64,000 nt of DNA from Sphingobacterium sp. lm-10 (GTDB lineage Bacteria; Bacteroidota; Bacteroidia; Sphingobacteriales; Sphingobacteriaceae). The notes under the pieces are model-generated. The model ran no database searches and was not told the origin of the DNA. It worked only from the letters and a program-made list of their open reading frames with translations. Shown here one piece after another: positions 18,855 through 28,100 of this stretch (within the stretch, counting starts at the first letter, position 1; each line of letters begins with the position of its first letter). Where the stretch lies: contig NZ_JAMJWC010000001.1 in NCBI RefSeq assembly GCF_023554555.1, forward strand, positions 930,001-994,000. The letters are read 5' to 3'. The position numbers and the translations under genes were made by a program.

Positions 18855-19490
18855 TTAAAGACCCTCTTGGTTAATTTGGAACTCTATGGCTTCGCGCAGA
18901 GTCCAGCCCGAACCGGTGAAAGCTTTTATAAATCCATTTTTGGAGATCCACACGTAATGAGGAATCAGGTAGTGGGGAAACTGAGCGACAAGCTGCTCAT
19001 CTAAGATGATCGATGAAAGGGTGGTGCCGCCAGTCTGGGAGAGCATATTATTATAACAATTGTTAACCTTTTCATAGCTATCTCTGTATTTGGCAGGATT
19101 TACCAGCACAAAAGCAAGATCATCCGGGTAATCCCTTTGCAGGGATTCGAGATTGGAAAAATTCTTCCGACAAGCGCCACACCAAGTAGCCCAGAAGTCC
19201 AGCACCACAAGCTTACCCTTGAACTGTTCTAGCGTGCCTCGCACAGTATCACCTTCATTGTAGAAAATATGCTCACGTGTCCAAAAATCTTGAGGTACTT
19301 TCTCTCCTATAGTAAGCCCCATGGACTGCTGCACTTTTACTCCAGCCCCGCCATTCTGGCGAGACTGGGCAAAAGCACTATTAACAAACACGTATGAACT
19401 TAGAATTACTGTTATAGCTAGCCGTGCAAAAGCTCTATAAATGTATTTTGATTTAGGCCAAAGCGCGGCCAAGGCATTGGAAAATGTCAT
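18855..19490 (-). CDS. TlpA-like thiol-disulfide oxidoreductase
   Basis: A 211-aa exported thioredoxin-fold protein. It has an N-terminal signal/anchor (about 22-42) and then a TlpA/AhpC-like domain with the active site WCGAC at 103-107 in the context VVLDFWATWCGACRKN, plus a cis-Pro loop HYLIPHYVWI. It reduces or isomerises disulfides in the periplasm. It is the first gene of the operon, 9 bp before SusC, and such thioredoxin proteins often accompany SusC/SusD pairs in Sphingobacteriaceae. Confidence 0.9.
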   Translation of the reverse strand: MTFSNALAALWPKSKYIYRAFARLAITVILSSYVFVNSAFAQSRQNGGAGVKVQQSMGLTIGEKVPQDFWTREHIFYNEGDTVRGTLEQFKGKLVVLDFWATWCGACRKNFSNLESLQRDYPDDLAFVLVNPAKYRDSYEKVNNCYNNMLSQTGGTTLSSIILDEQLVAQFPHYLIPHYVWISKNGFIKAFTGSGWTLREAIEFQINQEGL

Positions 19491-20048
19491 AATTTTTTGG
19501 GATTAAGTAAAGTAAAGGTTAGGCTATCGCAAATATCAATTGTTTAATACATGCGAGATAGAAATCTCAAGTAGCAGCAGGAATCGATCAAGTTTCCAGC
19601 AGACAATGATATTAACTTGGGGAGCGTATTATATTTTTGAAGAGTTGTTTTTTTGAAGGTATCATATCTATTTCTGCTGTTACACGAAAATCTGGAGCAG
19701 AAGATATATTCCCATTAAAACTGGTGATGGGATACCTCTCTATATATGCGCTGAAGCTTGTAGGAAAGCTGAACAACATACAAGAGAGGGCCCACCATGT
19801 CTTTTTTTACAAAGATATGTAATGGGCACCGAACTCTTGCAACTTGCTGTTCAGAAAGGTTCCTACATTTTCAGCGCAAGTGCCGATTTCCAAGTGCCTT
19901 GGACATTTAATTATTTATTGCGTGTCGCAAATTCGACCTGCGACATACAAATATAATAAACAATAGAAAATTCTCCAAATTAATATACTCTTAATTAAGA
20001 GTAATAAATAAATCTGATTCTGTTGAGATTTATGCTTTAGGACAAAGC
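19491..20048. other. Intergenic region between TlpA and XRE genes
   Basis: About 560 bp without a convincing gene. It should contain the promoter of the TlpA-SusC-SusD operon (reading left) and of the XRE gene (reading right). One 7-bp perfect inverted repeat, TGTCGCA / TGCGACA, lies at 19923-19929 and 19939-19945. An open frame at 19637-19822 is not supported. Confidence 0.5.
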
Positions 20049-20300
20049 ATGAGTAAAAAAGTATCGAAAGACCTGCCCAAGGAGGTAAAAAAAATTGGGT
20101 TAAGACTAAGGCAAGTTCGCAAAGAGCTGGGATTTTCTAATTCAGATGATTTTGCATATAAATATGAACTTAACCGATCGCAATACGGAAAATACGAAGC
20201 CGGTTCAGAAGATTTGAGAATAAGTTCTTTAATTAATATTCTCGAAAAGATAGATATGTCACTGAACGATTTTTTTAATAAAGACTTCGATGGCCTATAA
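20049..20300 (+). CDS. XRE-type helix-turn-helix regulator
   Basis: An 83-aa protein that is almost entirely one Cro/C1-type HTH domain: IGLRLRQVRKELGFSNSDDF, then YELNRSQYGKYEAGSEDLRIS and LINILEKIDMSLNDFF. It is divergent from the module of three regulatory-type genes at 20.6-22.1 kb and probably controls the island's excision or cargo genes. The target is unknown. Confidence 0.88.
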   Translation: MSKKVSKDLPKEVKKIGLRLRQVRKELGFSNSDDFAYKYELNRSQYGKYEAGSEDLRISSLINILEKIDMSLNDFFNKDFDGL

Positions 20301-20465
20301 TTTAAGTACAGTATATCGGAAAATATTTTTAATCTGCGAACATGCCCTGCAACTTCAAAAATAACGATTCTGGTATACGCAGGATTTTTTGTTAAGGTAC
20401 TTGCAAGTTGTGTCTTTGTACGTACAGCTTTCCTGCGTCAAACCTGCCATACAAAAACGAACTTG

Positions 20466-20506
20466 CCATGATTGCTTCCGAGATTTCATCTCGGAAGCAA
20501 TCATGG
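20466..20506. repeat. 19-bp perfect inverted repeat with 3-nt loop
   Basis: CCATGATTGCTTCCGAGAT (20466-20484) is followed by TTC and its exact reverse complement (20488-20506). This is the most perfect hairpin in the window. It sits between the XRE gene and the convergent 102-aa gene. No T-run follows on the + strand; on the - strand AT-rich sequence follows. It may be a shared terminator, a recombination/transfer site or a small hairpin RNA. Confidence 0.7.
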
Positions 20507-20585
20507 GGGTAATAAAAAGTTCGCAACTCACTTTTTCTAAGGTCTCCCAGCAAAAATTAGTGTTGTCCTATTCTATAAGCTCAGA

Positions 20586-20894
20586 TTAAAACTTCTCCAA
20601 TAGAAAGCGGAATTGACTGGCTTGCTTTGGATGCCAAGAAGGAGTATACTCAATATAACCAGCTTTCACCAAATCTGACAAACATTTGTGGTATGTAGCA
20701 ACTGCCTTAATACGTGCGTGCCGCATCAGCCTAGCTCGACTGGAGGAAAAGGCTTTTAGCGGCTCAACTGTGTCTTGAAAATAAAGCAAGGCTAAAACAA
20801 GCGCTACATGTGTATGTAATAAACATTCGTTATCTGCAACGGCTCTGCAAATCCGCTTCAAAATATTTACATGGTTTGAAATTTGACTAGCCAT
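20586..20894 (-). CDS. Winged-helix-like small protein of the mobile-element module
   Basis: A 102-aa protein. The second half has a wHTH-like pattern (RHARIKAVATYHKCLSDLVKAGYIEY, shown here only in part: KCLSDLVKAGYIEYTPSWHP). Its start overlaps the end of the excisionase-like gene by 8 bp, so they are co-translated. This gene pair is typical of regulatory modules of Bacteroidota integrative elements. The exact role (excision control or replication) is not determinable. Confidence 0.65.
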   Translation of the reverse strand: MASQISNHVNILKRICRAVADNECLLHTHVALVLALLYFQDTVEPLKAFSSSRARLMRHARIKAVATYHKCLSDLVKAGYIEYTPSWHPKQASQFRFLLEKF

Positions 20895-21165
20895 TATATT
20901 TCCCTCCTTCCATCATCTTCTGAATATCTTCCATGGCGTAGAACATAATCCCACCAACTTTCCGATAAGGCAAAACACCGTTGATTCGAAGGTTTTGTAG
21001 TGTTCCTGGTGAAATGCTCATAAGTTTTCTAACTTCCGAACTCCTCAACCAACGTGGTTTATTTGAAACAGCGTGGTCACCACTGGAAAGTAGGAGTTTA
21101 ATCTCCGCAATAAGTTCGGTCTTAAATTGGTTTAGGTCTTCTTTAGTCAAGATGTTCACTTGCAT
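20887..21165 (-). CDS. Helix-turn-helix (excisionase-like, HTH_17) protein
   Basis: A 92-aa protein. Residues about 38-88 form the MerR/excisionase-type HTH_17 domain: PRWLRSSEVRKLMSISPGTL, then NLRINGVLPYRKVGGIMFY and EDIQKMME. An N-terminal helix (KEDLNQFKTELIAEIKLLL) probably mediates dimerisation. Such proteins in Bacteroidota elements are excision/regulation factors. It overlaps the downstream 102-aa gene by 8 bp. Confidence 0.85.
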   Translation of the reverse strand: MQVNILTKEDLNQFKTELIAEIKLLLSSGDHAVSNKPRWLRSSEVRKLMSISPGTLQNLRINGVLPYRKVGGIMFYAMEDIQKMMEGGKYNG

Positions 21166-21289
21166 AATGAGTTAAATAATTAAGCGTTTAATTGCTACAG
21201 GACTTTCCTGTACGTTGCTTACAAAACTCGCGAATACTATAATTAAGTGCATGACCAATTGAGACGCATGGTCACCAAATGGATAAAGA

Positions 21290-22057
21290 TCAAATCAATC
21301 CTTTACCATTCTTTGCAGTAATTGAGAACAACTTCTTATCATCTGGTATTTTAGAGCCTTTAGTAGCATCTTTTGCAGACTTTTGAACAAAATAGTTCCG
21401 CGCTGTATTGACCGGAATATCTTTACCTTGGTGCGAAAAGTATTTTGAAATAAGCTTATAGTAGGGACTATCATAATCTGATTTCAAAAGTTTTCGACCA
21501 GACCCCGGTAAAGTTAATTCCTTAATCTGGTGAATCAGATCTATAAATGTTGGCAAATGATTATCCTGAATCATAATCTTAAGCGACACTTCGTACTGCT
21601 CTAGTGTTTTTAATCTTTTATCCCGCTCGTCAAGCTTGCTTTGAAGTTCAGTGATAAGCGCATCCTTCTTCTTGATCAATATTTCTTGTGGAAGCATGTT
21701 ATCATGATCGTAGTTAGACAGAAAGTTTCTGAACTCTTCCAGCTTTTGAATATTGGAGACATAACGCGGATGTTTCCTTGAGAATGGATCTCTTGTTTCA
21801 AAGAAGATTATTCGAGCGCTAACAATAGACCAGACGTGCGCAAAGAATGCTTTCTCTCGCTGAGAAGGATTGTGGTTTAGAAAGTATTCCAGATGAAAGC
21901 TATAAAAACTATTAAAATAAGAGTGGTCAATGCTATACATTTTCAGTAGAAAATGATTGTCCTCGTATCCTTTTTTCATGCCCAAAACATTGCCTAGTTC
22001 AAAGGGATGAATGTTCATCTGGAAAGGTCTTCTGCATTTGAAATATCTAATCTGCAT
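21290..22057 (-). CDS. Conserved mobile-element protein of unknown function, 255 aa
   Basis: A soluble protein with no recognised domain. Its N-terminus (MQIRYFKCRRPFQMNIHPFE) and a central helical/coiled segment (about 125-160, rich in K/E) are visible, and the C-terminal half looks DNA- or protein-binding (NTARNYFVQKSAKDATKG). A loose resemblance to RteC-type excision regulators is possible but unproven. A broken copy of its first about 80 codons exists at 44921-45175, next to an integrase remnant, so the gene travels with this class of element. Confidence 0.7.
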   Translation of the reverse strand: MQIRYFKCRRPFQMNIHPFELGNVLGMKKGYEDNHFLLKMYSIDHSYFNSFYSFHLEYFLNHNPSQREKAFFAHVWSIVSARIIFFETRDPFSRKHPRYVSNIQKLEEFRNFLSNYDHDNMLPQEILIKKKDALITELQSKLDERDKRLKTLEQYEVSLKIMIQDNHLPTFIDLIHQIKELTLPGSGRKLLKSDYDSPYYKLISKYFSHQGKDIPVNTARNYFVQKSAKDATKGSKIPDDKKLFSITAKNGKGLI

Positions 22058-22400
22058 ACTCCAAATCTAAGAAGTTCATTTTTTTAATGACTGATTTGAT
22101 AGGCCAACATGATATATAAAGCTATTTGCATGGAGTAAAATGCTGTTTGATAAGAAGTTTTTACTTAGACTGAAATAGAAGTACGATAACCAACAGCTTA
22201 TATCTGGCGATATTGCCTTTGAAACCAGATATACTTAAATCCTGATATTTGAATATCCAGATATATGTCTATGTAGTCTTACCCTAGCTAGCTACATTCA
22301 AACAAAATAATTCAAGTCAAATACCACCCCGTCCCGGATTAAACAAAAAAGTATCCGACAAACGGAAATAAAGTCAATTATGCGTAAAGGAAATACTAAT
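22058..22400. other. Intergenic region upstream of the 255-aa gene
   Basis: About 340 bp with no gene. It contains operator-like repetition: CCAGATATA occurs at about 22225 and 22259, and the segment between contains an imperfect inverted repeat around CTGATATT / AATATCCAG. It probably holds the promoter of the 255-aa gene and its operator. Confidence 0.4.
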
Positions 22401-22494
22401 AAAAAAAGAAAACCCGAAGCAAAATGCTCCGGGTTTAAATTCTCTTGTTTTAAAGTGCTGCACCACAGCTCAAGGTGTGGCGGGGCACTAACTA
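22401..22494 (-). ncRNA. Candidate structured small RNA linked to the Abi/HEPN gene
   Basis: Directly after the abi stop, on the same strand, a good promoter drives about 94 nt. The first part folds as GTGC...CCACA (loop CCTTGAGC) TGTGG...GCAC (within 22453-22488). It ends in a terminator hairpin, AAACCCG+AGCA / TGCT+CGGGTTT at 22410-22436, with a 7-T run at 22401-22407. No open reading frame fits inside. AbiF-type HEPN proteins are known to be paired with structured RNAs, so this may be the cognate RNA antitoxin or guide-like partner. Inferred from sequence only. Confidence 0.65.
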
Positions 22495-22499
22495 CACTG

Positions 22500-22531
22500 C
22501 AAAGGTACTAATTTATCTCGGAGATATCAAA
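22500..22531 (-). promoter_or_regulatory. Promoter of the candidate Abi-linked RNA
   Basis: On the minus strand TTTG (22531-22528) lies 20 bp before TACCTTTG (22507-22500), a full match to the Bacteroidota consensus. Its -7 box is identical to that of tRNA-Lys (TACCTTTGCA). It overlaps the last codons and stop of abi, so the RNA is made separately from the abi mRNA. Expected start is about 22493-22494. Confidence 0.7.
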
Positions 22532-23392
22532 AGCGATATGCTCATTAATGATCTTTTCTATCACGACATGCCCACGAACACCATCAATCAAAACCTTTAA
22601 TGACTCAAGTAGCTCATCACCCCTATTTTCAGAAACCTTGCTCAGAACAAACAATATTAAGCGTATAGACGCATTCAAATTCGTTTGATTCCTAGTTTTA
22701 AGTCGATAGCGTCGATCTGGAATCCTTTTAATCCCCACGGGTTGATTGTAATCAAACAAAACACCACTGTGGCTACAAATATTTCTGATATTAATTAATG
22801 CCAGTATATGATTCTTCAAGACCTCTATGTCTCGAATTTCATAAACCGAAGCAATCTCTTTTTTCACGCTATCCTCTTTCAAACTTTTGAACAACCTAAA
22901 CATTTGTCCAAACGTAAAAAACTCTAGCGTTTTCCAAGCTGGCGCATAGATATCGTTAATATACTTGGCATGATGATCTCTAATGGGTTTATTGTTAATT
23001 TTAAACTTGTCGTTGTAAATGATAGGAAGCTTGCTAATGATATCATTACGAACAACTCTAGCATCATTAAACCAAGTAGGCGAATCTTGGTAGTGATTAG
23101 AAACGTGATAGACAATCTGAGTCCGAAAATGCACCTCTATGCGATACAAGTATTTACCCAAGAGATTGCGAAGGTCAACATCGAAATAGTAAAAACGGAT
23201 CACATCTTCTAAACACACGCCTGGGATAAAATCATGAGTTCCATCTACCTGTAAATAGTGCCAATAAAACCCTAAGCGGTAGTAGCCAATATCCAGCAAA
23301 TGTTCTTTCGCCTTTTCTTCATCGTCGATTCGCATCCCTCTGCATTTCAGAAGGTCTATCTGTTCATCTACAGAAGTTGCTCTATTTCCCAT
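22508..23392 (-). CDS. Abi_2 / AbiF-AbiD family HEPN abortive-infection protein
   Basis: A 294-aa cytoplasmic protein. The N-terminal part (EQIDLLKCRGMRIDDEEKAK, then LDIGYYRLGFYWHYL) is characteristic of the Abi_2 family. The HEPN ribonuclease motif Rx4-6H is seen as RNICSH (203-208) in INIRNICSHSGVLFDY, and a second basic/histidine cluster RIEVHFRTQIVYH lies at about 84-96. Family members are RNA-cutting toxins that stop phage spread by growth arrest. The adjacent RNA unit on its 3' side supports a protein-RNA toxin-antitoxin-like pair. It lies at the end of the defence block. Confidence 0.88.
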   Translation of the reverse strand: MGNRATSVDEQIDLLKCRGMRIDDEEKAKEHLLDIGYYRLGFYWHYLQVDGTHDFIPGVCLEDVIRFYYFDVDLRNLLGKYLYRIEVHFRTQIVYHVSNHYQDSPTWFNDARVVRNDIISKLPIIYNDKFKINNKPIRDHHAKYINDIYAPAWKTLEFFTFGQMFRLFKSLKEDSVKKEIASVYEIRDIEVLKNHILALINIRNICSHSGVLFDYNQPVGIKRIPDRRYRLKTRNQTNLNASIRLILFVLSKVSENRGDELLESLKVLIDGVRGHVVIEKIINEHIAFDISEIN

Positions 23393-23644
23393 TTTTCTCG
23401 ATAAAGTTTTGTAAAAAGATTGGATAATAACCTAATAAGCAAATATACCACAATGATTCAATTTTATAATTTATCAGCTTCAACCCAGAAGTAGCAGTCC
23501 CCCTTTCGCGGAAACGCGGGCAAGAAAAAATAAGCAAAAACTTACCTGTCTCTATTTTGAAAATTATAGAGTAAGCTTTCGAAAATATAAAAATCTAGAG
23601 AAAACAAAAAAATATAAATCGAGCATGAATCAGTTTCTACCGAC

Positions 23645-24379
23645 CTATCGCTCTACCTCAATTAAACAATAATAAAATTCATTCGCATTTTTATTACCAC
23701 CAGAAATCGTGGAATAATTTCTCCAAAAAATTTGATAATTCTTTTTTAGGTCCAGTTTATAACTCAGCTCCTTCGACAAAGTCCAATGTCTGCGAAGCGG
23801 AGGCGCTAAAGGAATAGTTAAATCCGTGTAGTATTTAGTAGGATCTGTATGTTCGTAGTTCCACCCTAAATATTCTCGACTAATTTCAGCTCCATCATGG
23901 AAAGAAAAATGACGATCCACGTTTCTTTTTTGATTTGTATTGTCATTTACATAGCTTTTGTCGTTGGTTAAGATCAAAAGGTAACCTTTCTCTATATCAA
24001 AATCCTTTGATTCTACATTTTCCAATCGGTAAATATCTTTTCGAAAACTGTACCTACCGACGTCCAAAGCTCCATGATTTCGTAGCTCGTAGTTTTCATT
24101 ATCATAGCTGGTGTGGAGACATTTTGTTTTGTACTTTATTTCTATTGGATAAGCCTTTCTATTTTCATAATCTAGAACAACTATATCCACTATAGCGCGA
24201 AAAGACTGTTCACCACTATTAATAGATTTCATTACAATATTGAGCGGCACCTCCAAGCGGAGTTCCAGTGTTGCATACAGTTCTTTTATACAAACTGCTA
24301 GTGCAAATTTTAAATCATCTTCTGAATGAAAAATCTGTCGTTCATGCTGGAGCTTTTCTATTACTGTTCTTAAATTCAT
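23645..24379 (-). CDS. PD-(D/E)xK-like nuclease-fold protein at the end of the hsd operon
   Basis: A 244-aa protein. An early Glu in FHSEDDLKFAL, then FRAIVDIVVLDYENRKAYPIEIKYK gives the E...D...ExK pattern of the PD-(D/E)xK fold (shown in pieces: RAIVDIVVLD and PIEIKYKTK). The rest (LLILTNDKSYVND, then WRNYSTISGG) is typical of a conserved unknown family found beside type I restriction loci. I start at ATG 24379 (MNLRTVIEKLQ), 34 bp after the metallopeptidase stop. Enzymatic activity is inferred, not shown. Confidence 0.7.
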   Translation of the reverse strand: MNLRTVIEKLQHERQIFHSEDDLKFALAVCIKELYATLELRLEVPLNIVMKSINSGEQSFRAIVDIVVLDYENRKAYPIEIKYKTKCLHTSYDNENYELRNHGALDVGRYSFRKDIYRLENVESKDFDIEKGYLLILTNDKSYVNDNTNQKRNVDRHFSFHDGAEISREYLGWNYEHTDPTKYYTDLTIPLAPPLRRHWTLSKELSYKLDLKKNYQIFWRNYSTISGGNKNANEFYYCLIEVER

Positions 24380-24413
24380 CGTGATATTAGATTTGTTAAA
24401 AGAATGCAGCCCA

Positions 24414-25115
24414 CTACAGACCGATGGGTAGCTCATTCAGAATTTTCTTTTGCAAACGCCAATTGGGTAAGAATCTGTCCATCAAAATAATAAAGTTTTT
24501 ATTGTGATTTCTTTCTAGAAGATGTACAAGTTCATGAACGACGATGTACTCTATACAATCAACCGGCTTTTTTGCCAATTCTATATTAAACAAAAGCATC
24601 CGTTTTTCTATATTGCAGCTGCCCCACTTAGTTTTCATCCTTCTAATACCAAAATGGACATCGGTTAGATTCATTTGCCTTGAGTAATTAAAAATCAAAG
24701 TTCCGATCTTTGCGTCAAGTTCTCTTTTGTACCAATTGTAAAGCGTCTTTTGCTTTTGTTCTAAACTAGCACCAGGCAAAGCATACAGTTCAATTACCAG
24801 ATGTTTCAGCACCAACTTCGGTCGCTTGGCTTCTACAACTTTTAACAAATAACGCTTCCCTAAAAATTGATGACTTTCCTGTGTGATCATCAGCTTAGGC
24901 TCTTCTCGCTCTTGACTTCTTATTTTTCTCTGTTCCCGTTTTATCCAACCTAATTTGGTAGCGGCATAGATTTTCACCTTCTCCAAATCATAAAAGTCTG
25001 GTGATGCTATCGTTACTCTTCCCATAGGCGGATGCACACTAAGGTGTAGATTTTTGATAGCTTTGAATGTTACTTCTATCTCTACAGAATCGATATGTAA
25101 AATTTCAGCCCGCAT
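24414..25115 (-). CDS. YgjP/DUF45-type metallopeptidase
   Basis: A 233-aa protein of the YgjP (SprT-like, DUF45) family. The zinc-protease motif HELVHLLERNHNKNF is near residue 193, preceded by the family pattern RRMKTKWGSC and LFNIELAKKPVDCIEYIVVHE in part. Its ATG overlaps the hsdR stop (TAATG), so it is translationally coupled to hsdR. YgjP-like genes commonly accompany type I restriction operons in bacteria; the substrate is unknown, and control of HsdR levels by proteolysis is only a possibility. Confidence 0.9.
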   Translation of the reverse strand: MRAEILHIDSVEIEVTFKAIKNLHLSVHPPMGRVTIASPDFYDLEKVKIYAATKLGWIKREQRKIRSQEREEPKLMITQESHQFLGKRYLLKVVEAKRPKLVLKHLVIELYALPGASLEQKQKTLYNWYKRELDAKIGTLIFNYSRQMNLTDVHFGIRRMKTKWGSCNIEKRMLLFNIELAKKPVDCIEYIVVHELVHLLERNHNKNFIILMDRFLPNWRLQKKILNELPIGL

Positions 25116-28100
25116 TAATATTCATCTTTATGGGCATCTATAATTTTATAGATTTCTTCCACTCGACTTACATCGTCTAGAACATCAAAAATTGCTTTTT
25201 TTACCAATTTCTGCTTAGCGAGATTTTCTCTAAATCCTTCCTGCTTGGCATACTGCACCTTCTCTTCCAAAGCCAAAGCCAATCGCTCATCGCCATCCAG
25301 CGTGTGGTAGAGTGCCACCTTGCCTTTGGTATTTAAAGATTTCGGTATATCATCTTGTTTTCCTTGATTGACATGTCGTATCAGTTCCGCCATCTCTTTC
25401 AGATAATCCTGATAGCTAACGGTCTCTTGCTTTCTTTTTTCAATCAACTCTTGAAGCAATACAGACATGTGGTCAAAATACTTTGGATCCAATAGATGTT
25501 CTTCGACGATTTTACTGCGGACATTATTTTCTATCAACTCTGCTACAGCCTCTCGGTTAGCCTTGATCTCTTTGGGCAAACGATCTATCGCTTGGTCCAT
25601 ATTGGTTTCCAGCAAATCCAACAGCGATATATTCTCAAACGGAGAAATCACTGCTGACTCTTCCGCTTTGATATAGGTATCTATCAGAAAACGCATATCG
25701 GCTTCGAAAGCTTTTAGGTCTATTGTTTCGCTAGAAGCAATACGGATTATCTCTCGGAGGTTTAGGTATTCGTCCAGCTTCGTATTAAATCTTTTGACTT
25801 CTGCATCAGTAAATTCCGCGACGGTAAAGTCAGCTTTAATATTAGCATAGGCTCGTATGTACTCGACAATACCTTTGTATAAAGCCATCCTTTTATACTC
25901 GGTGGCTTTCAAATCCTCCGGATTTTCGGTATTGCCACAGAAATAACGGATGTATGCCAAATCATTCTTTGGCGATGCCACATTTTCGCAAATGCTTTCC
26001 ACCGTTTCCAAAGCCGTAAACAGTCGATCCTTGGCAATTTTTAACCGATCTTTTAGCTGAATAGAAACCTCTTCTTTAGTAAAACCCTCGCTATCTAGCT
26101 CCGAAGTATAGACATTGATCGCATCGGTAACGTTACCAAATAGCTCCATATAATCGATAATGTAACCATAATCTTTGTCATCGGTGTCCAAGCGGTTAAC
26201 ACGACAAATCGCCTGAAACAAGGTATGATCCTGCATCCGCTTATCTATGTAGATGTAGGTACACGGTGGCGCGTCAAAACCAGTCAAGAGCTTAGAAACC
26301 ACAATCAACAGCTTCATTCGTGCTGGTTCTTTACGGAAACGTTCTTTAGCGTCTGCCTCGTAGGTTTCTGTTTTGGATTTATTCCCTTTTACGCTCACCT
26401 CTTTCAGCAGATCCGTGTATATTTTATAGACAAATTGCTTATCCGTTTCGCTATCTGCACCAGTATCTTCCAAGGAAACATCGCTGGCATTAGGATTATA
26501 CGAAGTGATGATGGCACATCTATTTTTGAGCTCCGTATGCAGAAATAAACTATAATATTTTGCGGCTTCATAGATGCTGGATGCGACCAGTATTGCATTA
26601 CCGTTTTGGGATTTTAAGCGTGGTTTTACCGAAAAATCGACCACAATATCCGTGACAATTTTCTCCATTCTGCTCTTGGAACTCAGTACATTTTGCATCG
26701 TGCCCCATTTCTTCTTCAACTCATTCTTTTGGAAATCATTCAGCGCCGCAGTCTTGGCTTCAAACCATTGATCGACTTTGGTTTGCGAAGTCAGGTTTTG
26801 CTCTATCGCTCGTCCTTCGTACATCAAATCTTTCACCACACCATCCTCTACCGCTTCGTTGAACTTGTAGGTGTGAATGTATCGACCGAAAACGTCCATC
26901 GTCGTTTTCTTATCTGCTTTTAACAAAGGCGTACCTGTAAACCCTATAAACACGGCGTTATGTAACACCGCTTTCATTACTTGGTTCAACTTGCCACTTT
27001 GCGTACGATGACATTCATCGATAAACACAAAGATCTCACCTTGCGTCTGTACCGGATTGTTCTCTAAATCCTTGATGAAGACATCAAAATCGATATCTGT
27101 CTTGTTTCCAAATTTATGAATCAACGAGCAGACCAGTCTTGGTCGAGATGACGTAAGAAATTGCATCAATTCTTTTCCCGATCGTGTTTTCGCTACATCG
27201 GTTTCACCGACGTCTTTGAATACGCGCTCTATCTGATCGTCAAGCTCGGTGCGATCTGTGAGAATAACAATTCTGGAGTTGGCTACATTTTCCAATATCC
27301 ATTTACCCAACATCACCATCATCAAGGATTTTCCAGAACCCTGTGTATGCCAGATGATACCGCCTTCCTTTTTGCGAACAAATTCCTGCGCTTCTTTTAA
27401 GGCAAAATACTGATGCGGACGTGGAAATTTCTTAACACCTGCATCAAAAACAACCCAATTGTAAATCAAATCGATCAAACGCTCCTTTTGGCAAAGCTTC
27501 TTTACGTATTTGTCCAGCTTATAGTCCTCGTTCTCTTCCTCATCTTCTTTCCAAGCGAGGTAATATTTTGCTTGTGTTTCTATCGTTCCATACTTCAGGC
27601 CTTGGGTATTGTTTCCAGCCATCAGCAATTGCACCGTGGTATAAAACCACTCGTTGAACAATACCTTTTGATTGGAGATGGATTGGTTAATACTTTCGGA
27701 AATATCGGTTGTTCCTCGCTTCAGCTCCAAAACGCCAACGGCAATACCGTTGATGTACAGCACTACATCTGGGCGACGGTTATTTTCCCCTTTACTAAGT
27801 GTAACTTCTTCCGCAACACCAAACTCATTATTAGCGAAATTTTGCCAATCTATAGGGAAAATCGTATCAAACTGCTCGCCCAAATCCGGTCTAGCTTTTA
27901 CACCATAGCGAAGAAGGGCATACATAGCTTTGTTGCGGTCGTATAAATTACCAGCGTTCGTATTTGCTAGATCATAAATTTCCTTCACAGCTTTGTCCGC
28001 CAATACTTCGGAGTAACCACGTTTCAGCAAATTTTGCTTTAAAATAGCTCCTTCTACGTTGCTGTTATGTTCGCGTTTCTCCCAATTACCATAATAGGTG

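Noticed and set aside
19637..19822. 61-codon plus-strand frame
   Set aside because: Begins in a promoter region, no family or ribosome-binding site; at best a decayed fragment.
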